Of a DNA stretch of 46,408 bases, positions 28,541-37,743 are shown piece after piece (position 1 is the stretch's first letter; every line of letters starts with the position of its first letter). The DNA comes from a virus. The stretch lies in the IMG/VR virus record IMGVR_UViG_3300005253_000334, positions 1 through 46,408 of that record; one strand, written 5' to 3'. The notes beneath the pieces were generated by a model that ran no database searches, had not been told where the DNA came from, and saw nothing but the letters and a program-made list of their open reading frames with translations. A program made the translations under genes and the position numbers.

Positions 28541-28654
28541 GTGCGCGTTTCGAGGGGATTAGTAGTATGCTGGGTGAGCGAGGATAGCACGTCCTCGTTC
28601 CTTCCGGCCCGTCGGCCTGGTGACTTGTCCCAGCGGCGGGCCTCTTCTATTTAG
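28541..28654 (+). CDS. Possible leader peptide reading through two hairpins
   Basis: GTG 28541 has an excellent site (GGAAAGGAG, 7 bases away) and a 37-residue frame that ends at TAG 28652-28654. It translates across hairpins at 28576-28600 and 28606-28642 and stops at the U-rich tail. Composition (Ser/Arg-rich) is not that of a folded protein, which fits a leader peptide for attenuation. Confidence 0.45.
   Translation: MRVSRGLVVCWVSEDSTSSFLPARRPGDLSQRRASSI
28576..28600 (+). promoter_or_regulatory. Leader hairpin 1
   Basis: GAGCGAGGA (28576-28584) pairs with TCCTCGTTC (28592-28600), with one G-U pair and a loop of 7 bases. It has no U-run of its own and precedes a second hairpin by 5 bases. 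Confidence 0.6.
28606..28652 (+). terminator. Leader hairpin 2 with TCTTCTATTT tail
   Basis: GGCCCG (28606-28611) pairs with CGGGCC (28637-28642); the interior can form a second stem of CTGG/CCAG. The tail is TCTTCTATTT. It is followed at once by the ribosome site of the gene at 28671. Could be a leaky terminator or attenuator. Confidence 0.6.
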
Positions 28655-28669
28655 GGAAAGGAGCAAATA
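28653..28669 (+). repeat. 17-bp ribosome-site repeat, copy 2
   Basis: Second exact copy of the sequence at 28523-28539, one base before ATG 28671; it serves as the ribosome site of that gene. Confidence 0.8.
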
Positions 28670-28670
28670 G

Positions 28671-28910
28671 ATGGGTTACTGGAAGCACGGCGAGGACGGC
28701 GAATCTTTCGCCCTTGACAGCGAGTTGATTTGGGGCGATTCCCCCGCCGACATCATGGGTAACGCGCTCAAGGAGATCATCTCGGTGTTCCAGCGCGACA
28801 GAGACCGGTTGCCCACGGAGGCCGAGATCAAGGCGGGGCTGCTATTCAGCCTGCGTACAGCGCTAGAGCGGGCTGCCAAGGAGCCTGCTGGGGGAAGGAG
28901 CGGGGGATGA
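28671..28910 (+). CDS. Small acidic helical protein
   Basis: ATG 28671, with the repeat-derived AAAGGAG; 79 residues. GYWKHGEDGESFALDSELIW then GDSPADIMGNALKEIISVFQ, RDRLPTEAEIKAGLLFSLRT. A folded helical protein; the pattern occurs ahead of packaging genes in some phages but I cannot name it. Confidence 0.7.
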   Translation: MGYWKHGEDGESFALDSELIWGDSPADIMGNALKEIISVFQRDRDRLPTEAEIKAGLLFSLRTALERAAKEPAGGRSGG

Positions 28911-29065
28911 GTTGGTGGGGGCGACTCTGGCGGAAAAGGCGCTACCTGACCGAAAAGGACGACCCTGTCCTAGCGCGGATTTGGAACAACGAGGAAGACG
29001 CCATCTATGACGAAATGGAGGATGAAAATGGCAGAGAAACACGACCGACATCACGACCACTGTGA
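28907..29065 (+). CDS. 52-residue charged protein
   Basis: ATG 28907 overlaps the previous stop (ATGA), with GGAAGGAG upstream. MSWWGRLWRKRRYLTEKDDP then an acidic helix and a basic tail. The Trp/Arg start may bind membrane or nucleic acid. It overlaps the next gene by 38 bases. Confidence 0.6.
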   Translation: MSWWGRLWRKRRYLTEKDDPVLARIWNNEEDAIYDEMEDENGRETRPTSRPL

Positions 29066-29246
29066 GCACGATTTGGCCCACTGTGGGAAGTGCGACTTGG
29101 CGTACTGCGTGAAGTGTTCCAAAGAGTGGGGCGCTGAGTGTAAGCTGGCTCACTCACCGTACTGGTACACGCCCACGGGCATCCCGCTGACGGGCACGCC
29201 CACGGACATCCCTAACACAACCTACACCTGCGTCCACGCCAACTAG
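29028..29246 (+). CDS. His/Cys-rich microprotein
   Basis: I use ATG 29028 (GGAGG 10 bases upstream); ATG 29007 is in the same frame. 72 residues: a His/Asp/Cys-rich start (KHDRHHDHCEHDLAHCGKCD), CVKCSKEWGAECKLAH, then a repeat YTPTGIPLTGTPTDIPNTTY. Enough ligands for two metals. Function unknown. Confidence 0.65.
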   Translation: MAEKHDRHHDHCEHDLAHCGKCDLAYCVKCSKEWGAECKLAHSPYWYTPTGIPLTGTPTDIPNTTYTCVHAN

Positions 29247-29264
29247 GGAGCGTTCCATCACGAA

Positions 29265-29513
29265 ATGAGAGAACCGATTCTTCTCAGGGTGGAGTGGGTG
29301 GACTCCTCGTTACTGACTCCTGGCTGGCAGGAGGCGGAGGACATGACGGGAGCGGTCGTCCCGAATGTAACCGTCGGGTTTAAGGTGAAGGAACAGGACG
29401 GGTTTCTGTATTTGGCGGCGAGTTTTCAGGCTGAAGATACTCATAAGCCATTTGCTCAACCTGTAGCGATCCCCGTGCGGGCGATTGTGAAGAAGAGACG
29501 CATTACGAAATGA
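29265..29513 (+). CDS. Small beta-rich protein
   Basis: ATG 29265 with GGGAG upstream; 82 residues. PILLRVEWVDSSLLTPGWQE then NVTVGFKVKEQDGFLYLAAS and VAIPVRAIVKKRRI read as a small beta barrel. The start region (cgaaatgagagaaccgat) recurs at 29505-29523. Function unknown. Confidence 0.75.
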   Translation: MREPILLRVEWVDSSLLTPGWQEAEDMTGAVVPNVTVGFKVKEQDGFLYLAASFQAEDTHKPFAQPVAIPVRAIVKKRRITK

Positions 29514-29651
29514 GAGAGCCGATGTCCGTGACGGTCAGTGACCACGCTAGCCTCCTGCCGCTCGGTGCATTTATATAGCGGATTCGGCTCCAGACCCGCT
29601 CCCAACGTCACGTGTACCACTGGGCTCCCGAAGGCGACTGAAGTATACCAC

Positions 29652-30920
29652 ATGGTCACTGAAGTAGACATCGCGCTGAACAAGGGCGCGCAGGACGGGT
29701 TTGTCCGCTCTAAAGCCGAGTTTCCCGCCTTCATGGGGGGCCAGGGATCAGGAAAAACGGCGGGCGGGGGCATCAAGTGCTGGTTCTACTCGATGGAACA
29801 CCCTGGCTCTCGCGGGGTCTGGACGGAGCCGGTGGCGGCGATGTTCGCCGAGTCCTGCCTGCCGACGCTCAGGAGCTTCTTCGGCGAGTATGAGGGGGCA
29901 TTCTGGCAAGAGCAGGGGAAAGGTGGCCCCAACCATCGGATTGAGTTCGCAAACGGCTGTCTGTGGATGCTCAAGGCGGCTGAGACGCCTGAGAGGCTGG
30001 TCGGGTTCGAGGTTGCCTGGGCGTTGATGAACGAGGCCGGTTCGACTGAGCATGGCTCACAGGAACAGGCTTACTTGAATCTTGTAGGACGCTTGCGGCA
30101 AAAAGGCTATCCCCACTGGTTGGGGGTCGCCACCACCCCCTCTGGGTACAACTGGCTGTGGAGAGAGTGGGTTGATTCCCCCACGGCGAAGGAGACCGGA
30201 CATATTCTGTTTCACGGCTCCACTTTCGAGAACAAGGCGAATTTACCCGACGGCTATATCGAAAGGATGGCCCAGACCTACATCGAGGGGACTCCGATGT
30301 ACCGCCAGTACGTCCTGGGGGAGTTCGTCCAGATGGAAGGGCTGGTTTTGGGCAACTTCGATCCCAACAAACATATAGCGCCCTGGCCCGATACTTTGTT
30401 CGTCAGAAAGCTAGCGGGGGTGGACTTCGGCGTTCAGTCGCCGACCGCGATTGTGGAGTGCGCCGTTACGCAAAGCGGCCACAAGTATCTGCGGGAGTGG
30501 CTGTACAAACGAGACTGCGACGATGAGACGTTCGTGAAGGCGTGTCGAGACGCGATGGATGGCGGAGTGACAAAGTTCATCTGCGACCCATCGGGGAAAG
30601 AAAGAATCGAGTGGATGGTGAGAAATGGCATTCCCGCCAAAAAGGCCCCCTCTAACCGCATCGAACAACGAGTGAAGGCGTGGTTGACCCCGTTGAGCCA
30701 GGGGATGCTGACCATCTGTGACGAGTCTCAATTCCTCATCCGTGAAGTTATGGGGTTGTCCTGGGCCAAACGAAGAGGTAGAGAGTTGGAGACGGACAAG
30801 TTCGACATCAACACTCCCGACCACGCCTTCGACGCGGGCGCGGACGTCCTTCAGGAGATTGGGATTCTCCCGCCTGACTACTCCTACCGTCCCCAAATTG
30901 TGGAATCGGGCTGGAACTAA
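29652..30920 (+). CDS. terL: Terminase large subunit
   Basis: I start at ATG 29652 (422 residues); the open frame reaches further left but begins with non-conserved sequence. Walker A GGQGSGKT at 29-36, Walker B VAWALMNEA at 121-129, and the RNase-H-fold nuclease acidic residues D258 (GVDFG), D312 (FICDPSG) and D390/D394 (DHAFDA). ATP-driven packaging motor and DNA-cutting enzyme; acts on the portal vertex of the procapsid. The stop overlaps the portal gene (TAATG). Confidence 0.93.
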   Translation: MVTEVDIALNKGAQDGFVRSKAEFPAFMGGQGSGKTAGGGIKCWFYSMEHPGSRGVWTEPVAAMFAESCLPTLRSFFGEYEGAFWQEQGKGGPNHRIEFANGCLWMLKAAETPERLVGFEVAWALMNEAGSTEHGSQEQAYLNLVGRLRQKGYPHWLGVATTPSGYNWLWREWVDSPTAKETGHILFHGSTFENKANLPDGYIERMAQTYIEGTPMYRQYVLGEFVQMEGLVLGNFDPNKHIAPWPDTLFVRKLAGVDFGVQSPTAIVECAVTQSGHKYLREWLYKRDCDDETFVKACRDAMDGGVTKFICDPSGKERIEWMVRNGIPAKKAPSNRIEQRVKAWLTPLSQGMLTICDESQFLIREVMGLSWAKRRGRELETDKFDINTPDHAFDAGADVLQEIGILPPDYSYRPQIVESGWN

Positions 30921-32734
30921 TGCTGTCTGCACGAGAGATAGACGAACTCGCGGAGCACCAAAGGAGGACTTTTTCCCACCAGCGAGATGACGACATCTTC
31001 GATAAGGACATCATCCGCCAGAGACACATCATCGACGCCCAGAAGGACAAGAAGCTCCAGGTCAGGCCCGTGGGCACGGGCTACGGGAAACTCGTTACGG
31101 CCCAGAACAGGTCATACCTCTCCGCCGCGCCGTTCATCGCCTACACCGCCCCTAGGGACACGTTAAAGGCGTACGCCGAGGAGTTGGAGGCCGCTACCCA
31201 GGAGATATGGAAATTGTCGGGGGCGTGGCTGGCCTGGCTGAGGTCTATCCGTGATGTCGTGGATGTGGGGCGGGGGTGGCTGCTGATTCATTCTCTCCCC
31301 AAGCTCTGGAAGGGGCTGGATTTCCAGCAAGGGGAAGAGGAGTCTGATAAGGAGTTCACGGACAGGCTGAACGAATTAAAGCTGGACAATTTTCCGGTCA
31401 TCGCGCAACACGTCGATGTCCGCGACACCTGGCCCACCTTTACCCTGAAAAGGGAGCTAGATCAGGTGGTGGAACTTAGGGAGATGACCGCCCGACAGCT
31501 TGAAGCAGCCTACAACTCCAGGTTTGGCCTGGACAAGGACACCGACAGGGCGAAGGTCATCGTCTACGCTGACCACACTCACATGCGTACCGTCATCGCC
31601 AAGCACGGCGGGATCGCGGGGTTTGGCAGCACTCCCGCTCAGGAAGCGCTAGAGCCCTGGGAGCACGGGATGAAGATGAACCCCTACGTGCTGATGGAGG
31701 CCCCACCCTTGTCAGAGAACGACGAGGGGGTCGTGTGGGAGGGCTCGGTGGCCGCGCTCAGGCATCTAATCCCTGAGATGGATGGTGCGCTCACTGACAT
31801 AAGACACAGCGGGAGGAAATCTGCCCGCGCCCAGCGGGTCTTCAAGCTAAACCTTACTGACCGTCGCCAGGACAGCCCTAATGCCAAGTCGAACGCCGAT
31901 CTCATCACGATCACTCCTGAGGGCGATATAGTGCTGAATCTGGATGAGGGAATAGACCTTCTAGGCGCGGCGCAGGCCAACCCCGATAACACGGGTTTCT
32001 TGGGGATCGCCCGTTCCTTCACCCAGGAGAACGCCATCCGGCCCTCACTGTTAGGGCTTTCGGAGAACGCCAGCGAGTCGGGGATTGAATTCAACACCAA
32101 GTCGCAGATAGCCCAGAACGACTTTGGCCCCGCGATAGACTTCCTCTCCGACGCGGCTGAGAACGTCGCCAGGCATTTTATCGCTGGTCTCATCTCTTTC
32201 TCCGAGACGTTCAAGGACATCGGCTTAGAAGACGACAAGATACCGCTTTCCTTCGTCAACTCGAAAGGCATTTCCCAGAAAACCGACCTCAAAGCCTCCG
32301 ACCTGAAGGGGTGGGATAAGAGATTACAGGCCAAGATTGAGGCGCAAATCCCCGTGAACCGCAACCAGCAGATCGTGACAGCTCGACTCGCAGCCGACCC
32401 CGTGTCGGGCATCATGTCACTGGAGACGGCGATGGAACTCTATACCCCCATCGCCAACCCGTTAGAGGAGATGCGCAAGCGCGACCTGGACAAGATTAGG
32501 GCGGCACTGGTTAACCAGAGGGTTCAGGCAGCGGAGCAAGTCGCGTTCCAGATCGCCTCGGCCCCCGCCAATTCCGACATTCTCGCCCAAGACTTCGCGG
32601 CTCTGCCCGAAAGCCAGAAGCGGGCTGTGCAGATGGCCGCCCAGACTCAGGGGCAGACCGTTCCCGAAGCTAGAGGCGAGGCTAACACCGCTCGAGAGGG
32701 TATGACGCAAGTAGCAGGGATACCCAATGCCTGA
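30920..32734 (+). CDS. Portal protein
   Basis: ATG 30920 (TAATG overlap); 604 residues. Position directly after the terminase, size and the all-alpha/beta body (QNRSYLSAAPFIAYTAPRDT, NAIRPSLLGLSENASESGIE, NKSQIAQNDFGPAIDFLSDA-type segments) fit a portal of the larger class. Residues 370-430 carry the EFNTKSQIAQ/NDFGPAIDFL helices characteristic of portal stems. It forms the dodecameric DNA channel. The C-terminus (about 560-604) is Gln/Ala-rich. Confidence 0.85.
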   Translation: MLSAREIDELAEHQRRTFSHQRDDDIFDKDIIRQRHIIDAQKDKKLQVRPVGTGYGKLVTAQNRSYLSAAPFIAYTAPRDTLKAYAEELEAATQEIWKLSGAWLAWLRSIRDVVDVGRGWLLIHSLPKLWKGLDFQQGEEESDKEFTDRLNELKLDNFPVIAQHVDVRDTWPTFTLKRELDQVVELREMTARQLEAAYNSRFGLDKDTDRAKVIVYADHTHMRTVIAKHGGIAGFGSTPAQEALEPWEHGMKMNPYVLMEAPPLSENDEGVVWEGSVAALRHLIPEMDGALTDIRHSGRKSARAQRVFKLNLTDRRQDSPNAKSNADLITITPEGDIVLNLDEGIDLLGAAQANPDNTGFLGIARSFTQENAIRPSLLGLSENASESGIEFNTKSQIAQNDFGPAIDFLSDAAENVARHFIAGLISFSETFKDIGLEDDKIPLSFVNSKGISQKTDLKASDLKGWDKRLQAKIEAQIPVNRNQQIVTARLAADPVSGIMSLETAMELYTPIANPLEEMRKRDLDKIRAALVNQRVQAAEQVAFQIASAPANSDILAQDFAALPESQKRAVQMAAQTQGQTVPEARGEANTAREGMTQVAGIPNA

Positions 32735-33002
32735 CGAGTTCGGCACACCTGAGGCCCGCGACGCTACCTCCATGCACGAGAAGACGGTTCGGGAAGCAGC
32801 AGAGTACGCCGCTGACTTGGACATAGCCGTCAGGGAGAACGTGCAGAACCGCGATTTGGGGAGTGTGAAAGTCTCGCCCCAGCAAAGACAGCAAGAGTTT
32901 GAGGTAATGAAGGACAACACTGAACACCTGGCCCAGTTCTTTGTTGACCAGAAGGCGACCGTGGAAGAGATGGTTCAGTACTTGAAGCAGATGAACAAGT
33001 AA
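32727..33002 (+). CDS. Small helical protein after portal
   Basis: ATG 32727 overlaps the portal end by 8 bases; 91 residues. Entirely helical (EKTVREAAEYAADLDIAVRE, QEFEVMKDNTEHLAQFFVDQ, VEEMVQYLKQMNK). Looks like a small structural or assembly protein that sits between portal and internal virion protein. No family named. Confidence 0.75.
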   Translation: MPDEFGTPEARDATSMHEKTVREAAEYAADLDIAVRENVQNRDLGSVKVSPQQRQQEFEVMKDNTEHLAQFFVDQKATVEEMVQYLKQMNK

Positions 33003-36000
33003 ATGGCCTTCATCGGCATCTACGAGACCCCCTCTGCGCGCCTAAACCGGCTTCGCTCTGCCCTTGACTCAACGGCCCAGAGTATGGGGGACACCGTTTC
33101 GCAGGGCGTAGAACTGGAGGCCCGCACGCGGGCGATGGAGGACAGCCTGAGACGGTTTCGTGAGGTGGAGCAGAGGCAGCAACCTGCGCGCCGGACGTTT
33201 GAACCCAGCCCGTCACCCAGCGGCATATTCACGGACAGGCTCACGGAGCAGCCACAGTCCATCGAGCAGTTCCAAACCCGATTCCCTGACGAGCCTGCCC
33301 CTGGCACTGTTCCCCAGCCCACAGTGGGTTTCGAGCGACTCACCGCAGAGGAACAGCAAACCTCTTTCGAGGGCGGATTCCCTGCCAATCTCACTACTCC
33401 CGAACGCAAGGCGCAACACTTGTGGCTCCGTCGCGCTGGCCAACTGACACAGGAGGGACTGCCAGTGCAGGAGGCGCTGGACAGGGCGCAAGTAGAGGTG
33501 GGGCCAACGATAGAAAAGCAGTTTATCCCTGAGACGAGAGGCGGTCTCGCTGGACGGTTCGAGCGGGGGCTGCCGAAGGTTATCGGTGGAATTGGTAAGG
33601 GGATAAGCGCGGTTGACGAAGCTGCATTCCAAGTCAACCAGTTTATCAATGAGCAATTAGGCACTCCGCCAGAACAGCAGCCTCGCCGTGAGGACTTTAG
33701 TGTACTGGGTGGGCGGTTAACTGAAGGGCAGGTTGGAACCCTGCGGACGATCTTGCCTCAGCCCATTGAGGAGCCCGTCATCAGGGAGGCTGAGTTTATC
33801 TCTAGTCCTGCGGGGTTGGCGGCAACGCTGGCATGGCCTGCGTTCGTTCTGAGAGGTGCCGCAGGCGGTGTCGCACTGGCTGGTGCTGGCAGAGCGGCGG
33901 GAGTGTCCGAAGAGGTAGAGATCGGGCTGCAAGTCACGGGCAACATCCTGGCTCCAGGCGCAGGGGTGGTGCCCAACCTGAGCCGCCTCACTGGTGGACT
34001 AAAGGGGCCGCAGGCCACGGCCTACGTGACGAGAATAACTGAGGAAATAACCACAGCGCGTTCGGCGGCGGATGCGCTAAGGAACGCGGGGCTCACATCG
34101 AAGGCTGACGAGCTGGAGCGTTTCGCGCAGGTAGCCGAAGGCTCTCTAGCGAGGGCTGAAGGGCGAGCCTTGGTGTCGGAGGCGACGGGCGATGTAATAG
34201 GTGGGGCCTTCACCCCTACGCAAGCTGATATTGGTGTCTTGCAAACCGTTCGTGCTGCAACCATCGGTGACATCACAGCGCCAGAATTCACCCAAGCGGC
34301 TGTTCGGGCGGACGTTCGCGCTACGGGCGAGACGATTTCCTCTCAAGTGTTGCAACCACGCCCACAAACGGGGCCAGCGATTCTACAGACTCAGTTGCCG
34401 GAAGGTCTAAGAGATGTGGGCCAGCGGCTTACTGTAGAGCAAGGCGGGGGGACGCTAGCTGGCATAGGTGAGGCTAAAGACTTCTTCGGGCGGGCCATTG
34501 ACCCGCTGCTTCCGCAGGGTGGTATCCCTGGGGGTTTCGTGCCTAAACCGAAGGGGATGAAGCCAGGGGCTAAGGTTACGGGGCTCACCCAGGAAGGCGC
34601 ACAGGTTGAGGGCACGCTGATTCAGGTGTCGGGCGAGAAGGCCATCATCCGTGATGCAGCGGGGAACGTCCGCCCCGTAACTGCGCCAGAACTGATTGAG
34701 GGGGCCGAAGGCGCGGGAGTAATTAGCCGTCTGAAAGACATCGGGCGTGACTTCCGTTTTGGCCCCAGCTCTAGGACGGCTGTCCCCTCTCTTGACCCAT
34801 CTGTTCAGAAGTTCGTCAAGGTGCTCAGGACGGCAAAGCCCACGCAGCGCACCCTGAAGGCAGAGCGGGCGGAAGAGTTAGGCAGACGTGCAGCGAGGGG
34901 CCGCGTCCCATTCGAGGCGGAGGCGAGGACGCCAGAAGAGGCGCTGAGAGGGCTGCGAGGTGCCCAGAGGGGCAAACTCCCTGAGCCGCCTGAGTTCGAG
35001 GTGAGGCTGCCATCAGGCGAAAGAGGTGTTGCGGCGGACGCCTTCACGCAAGAGGAAGTGACCAACTTCATCAACATCGCTCGTTTCTCCCCCACGCTCG
35101 ACCGCGAGCTCTTCACCAGGGGCAACATCATTGAGAGCCTGATAGGTTCCCTCGACAAGAAGGGCATCCTGTTTGGTCGGCTCCCGACGCCTGGGGAGTT
35201 GAAGCAGTTAGAGCGTGTCTACGGCGCGGAATTCGCCCGTGAGCTTCAGAAAGTCAGGCCGTTCGGTGAGCGGTTCTGGCGGCTGACGCTGGACGCTCTG
35301 AACATCCCGCGTTCTTTCCTAGCGGCGTTCGACCTCTCGTTCCCGTTTCGGCAAGGCGTGTTCGCGTTTGCGCGACACCCCAAGGAGTTCTTCGGGAATC
35401 TCCCAGCCATGCTCCGCGCCGCTAAGAACCCTGAGTTTGCGGAACAGATGGTGGCCGCGATTAAGAACGACAGGACGTTGATAGAGACCGCCGAGGGGTT
35501 CCGTCCGCTCAACGAATTAATGGAGGATGCTCGCTTATTCTTGCCCGACATCTCAGGCACGGAGGCGTTTGAGGCGAGGGCGGAAGAGTTTCTGTCAACG
35601 TTGGCGCGTCGTATTCCTGGGGTTAAGTTCTCCGAGCGGGGGTTCATCGCCTATGGTGACAAGCTGCGTTCAGACATCTTCCGCAACACTCTTCAGTCCT
35701 GGGCGCGGCAGAGCAAGCCCGCGACCGCCGAGGAGATCGCCGACTTAGGGATTATGCTGAACGTCCTCACGGGCCGAGGGAATCTCCCGCCCGAACTAGC
35801 CAAGAGCCTGTCCTTCGGCTTCTTCGCACCCCGCTTCGCAGCGTCGAGACCGCAACTTTTCCTGGCTGCAACTATCAACAACCTCCCTGGGGCAAGAAAA
35901 GTAACGGGCACGATTTTGGGTGCCCCTGGACAGACAACTAGGGTGGCACGGCTTGCTTCGCAGGAACTCGTGACATCAGTAGGTGCGGGACTCGGAATAC

Positions 36001-37469
36001 TGGCCCTGGTCAAGATGTCCGGCGTGGGGGACGTAGAACTAAATCCACTGTCCAGCGACTTCGGCAAGATCAAGATTGGCAAAACCCGCATCGACTTCTG
36101 GGGCGGTGCGCGGCCCTGGGCAACGGTCATCGCTCGGATGATTACGGGCAAGAGGAAGACAGCGACAGGCTTTATCGTTCCGCAGGATGCAATGAAGGCG
36201 TTGGAGAGATTCGGACGCAGTAAGCTGGCTCCGCCGGCCGCCTTGATTGCGGATGTGCTATACGGCGAGACGGCAGTGGGAGAAGAGATTGGGACAAGGG
36301 GCGACATACTGCGCCGGACACTACCGCTCGCTATACAGGATGTCGCGGATGCGGTCATTCAAGAGAGTACAACGGTGGGACTGCTGTCTACGGCTGCGTT
36401 TCTAGGGGTGGGTTTCCAGACCTACGAAACTCCTAGCGAGAAGAAGAAGCGGGCATTTGAGGAGGCTTTCCCCGACCGGACTTATCAGGCGACACCGGAC
36501 GATAACCGGCTTGTCAGGGGAGCCATCGAAGAAGATAACAACAAAGCCGCGCTGGAGGATGCTTTTCAGCCTTCCCCTGAACAGATGGAGACGGAGGAGA
36601 TCAGGGTTGCACAGGCAACAGAACTGGGCCTGTTTACTCTGGCGCAGGGCGTTGAGATGATGCGGGGGTTAAGCGCAGAGGCGATACTTACGGGAAATAA
36701 CAACGCTGGCCCAGAGTTCGCTGACGTATGGGTGGACTATCTGGACAGGGTTTCCGGCGCGATATTCGAGGCCGTATTCGGTAAGGAGAAAAGAGGTAGT
36801 CCAGAGTATCTTGCGTGGCGGGACATCAAACTACGGCGTGATCCTACAACGCATGAGCCTCTCTGGGATGAGTTCTTCGCAGCGAAGGACGCTGCCCTTG
36901 CGAAGCTCGACCCACGGCTACAAAGGGCGCTCGATCTAGTGGACGCCCCTGGTGATGACCCCGTGTTGCAGAGAGCGGTGGAGGACTTCAACGCGGCTCG
37001 AAAGCAGCGGCGGGAGCTATTCAATATCCCTCGCTGGACTGGCATTGGAGCCAGCGAACAGAAACGAATCGAGGAGATTCACGATCTTGTGGAACGTAAG
37101 CGAACCGAGCTTGCCTTCCAGGGCTTCGCCGACGTTGAGAGTGGCACTATATATCAGCTCGTGGCGAAGGAAAACGGGATTGCGGACGACTTGCTTGCAA
37201 AGGCGTTCTCTCTGCGACCAGGCTCCAACACGGCTAGCTTGCAGCGCAATCCTGAGTTCGACCAGGCGCTTCTCACGGCAACCGACACTCTGTTGCCGTT
37301 CTTCCCCGATATGTTTAGACGGCGCGAAATTCAGAGGGCGATAGGGTCGGGAGCGGAGGTGGGCGAGAGTTTCATCCCCCTAAACTCTCTTGCAGCAGAC
37401 CCCCTTGCGGCGGAGTCTCCCCAGACTCAGGGAAGCTTTATTCCCTTGGAGGCGCTAGCCGCGAGATAG
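33003..37469 (+). CDS. Giant internal virion protein (LPD38/polyvalent-like)
   Basis: ATG 33003 follows the previous TAA directly; 1488 residues, the largest gene here. Segments: Arg/Gln-rich N-terminus; hydrophobic stretch at about 263-292; long Ala/Glu helices; about 758-1000 a part reading WRLTLDALNIPRSFLAAFDL, FRQGVFAFARHPKEF and a hydrophobic segment near 988-1005, which matches the pattern of large phage proteins ejected with DNA (LPD38-type); and a helical C-terminus with duplicate motif SFIPLNSLAADPLAAES and GSFIPLEALAAR. Position after portal fits an internal capsid protein injected into the cell. Enzymatic activity is not apparent. Confidence 0.8.
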   Translation: MAFIGIYETPSARLNRLRSALDSTAQSMGDTVSQGVELEARTRAMEDSLRRFREVEQRQQPARRTFEPSPSPSGIFTDRLTEQPQSIEQFQTRFPDEPAPGTVPQPTVGFERLTAEEQQTSFEGGFPANLTTPERKAQHLWLRRAGQLTQEGLPVQEALDRAQVEVGPTIEKQFIPETRGGLAGRFERGLPKVIGGIGKGISAVDEAAFQVNQFINEQLGTPPEQQPRREDFSVLGGRLTEGQVGTLRTILPQPIEEPVIREAEFISSPAGLAATLAWPAFVLRGAAGGVALAGAGRAAGVSEEVEIGLQVTGNILAPGAGVVPNLSRLTGGLKGPQATAYVTRITEEITTARSAADALRNAGLTSKADELERFAQVAEGSLARAEGRALVSEATGDVIGGAFTPTQADIGVLQTVRAATIGDITAPEFTQAAVRADVRATGETISSQVLQPRPQTGPAILQTQLPEGLRDVGQRLTVEQGGGTLAGIGEAKDFFGRAIDPLLPQGGIPGGFVPKPKGMKPGAKVTGLTQEGAQVEGTLIQVSGEKAIIRDAAGNVRPVTAPELIEGAEGAGVISRLKDIGRDFRFGPSSRTAVPSLDPSVQKFVKVLRTAKPTQRTLKAERAEELGRRAARGRVPFEAEARTPEEALRGLRGAQRGKLPEPPEFEVRLPSGERGVAADAFTQEEVTNFINIARFSPTLDRELFTRGNIIESLIGSLDKKGILFGRLPTPGELKQLERVYGAEFARELQKVRPFGERFWRLTLDALNIPRSFLAAFDLSFPFRQGVFAFARHPKEFFGNLPAMLRAAKNPEFAEQMVAAIKNDRTLIETAEGFRPLNELMEDARLFLPDISGTEAFEARAEEFLSTLARRIPGVKFSERGFIAYGDKLRSDIFRNTLQSWARQSKPATAEEIADLGIMLNVLTGRGNLPPELAKSLSFGFFAPRFAASRPQLFLAATINNLPGARKVTGTILGAPGQTTRVARLASQELVTSVGAGLGILALVKMSGVGDVELNPLSSDFGKIKIGKTRIDFWGGARPWATVIARMITGKRKTATGFIVPQDAMKALERFGRSKLAPPAALIADVLYGETAVGEEIGTRGDILRRTLPLAIQDVADAVIQESTTVGLLSTAAFLGVGFQTYETPSEKKKRAFEEAFPDRTYQATPDDNRLVRGAIEEDNNKAALEDAFQPSPEQMETEEIRVAQATELGLFTLAQGVEMMRGLSAEAILTGNNNAGPEFADVWVDYLDRVSGAIFEAVFGKEKRGSPEYLAWRDIKLRRDPTTHEPLWDEFFAAKDAALAKLDPRLQRALDLVDAPGDDPVLQRAVEDFNAARKQRRELFNIPRWTGIGASEQKRIEEIHDLVERKRTELAFQGFADVESGTIYQLVAKENGIADDLLAKAFSLRPGSNTASLQRNPEFDQALLTATDTLLPFFPDMFRRREIQRAIGSGAEVGESFIPLNSLAADPLAAESPQTQGSFIPLEALAAR

Positions 37470-37486
37470 CGTTGCCGTCAAGGGGG

Positions 37487-37666
37487 TCAGCAGTCGCCCT
37501 CTGCCGCAGGTGGGCAGTCAGCCGAAGGTGGGAAGATTTCTCCGAGAAGAAGAACAAATCCAATGAGGAGTAGGACTATCAACGCGACGCCGAGAATGCC
37601 CGCAACCAGATTCTCTAAATCGCGCCTATCCCATCTCTCGATCCACTCCTGCCAACCATCTTTCAT
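37487..37666 (-). CDS. Minus-strand membrane microprotein inside the head block
   Basis: ATG 37666 is preceded by AAAGGGG; ends at TGA 37487. 59 residues: an amphipathic start (MKDGWQEWIERWDRRDLENL), a membrane segment (VAGILGVALIVLLLIGFVLL), and a short Cys-containing tail (ADCPPAAEGDC). It is the only convincing minus-strand gene between terminase and the right end. It may be a lysogenic or superinfection-exclusion accessory; function unknown. Confidence 0.65.
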   Translation of the reverse strand: MKDGWQEWIERWDRRDLENLVAGILGVALIVLLLIGFVLLLGEIFPPSADCPPAAEGDC

Positions 37667-37702
37667 GGTCTAGTGCCCCTTTCGGACTAATCATCTTATC
37701 AT

Positions 37703-37730
37703 GGCCCGTCAAATCGGCGGGCCTTTTCTA
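37703..37730 (+). terminator. GC hairpin with U-tail directly before a structural gene
   Basis: GGCCCG (37703-37708) pairs with CGGGCC (37718-37723), loop of 9, then TTTTCTA. The ribosome site GGAG follows at 37733-37736, ahead of ATG 37744. Could terminate upstream transcription or protect the 5' end of a processed mRNA. Confidence 0.6.
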
Positions 37731-37743
37731 TTGGAGATGAACG

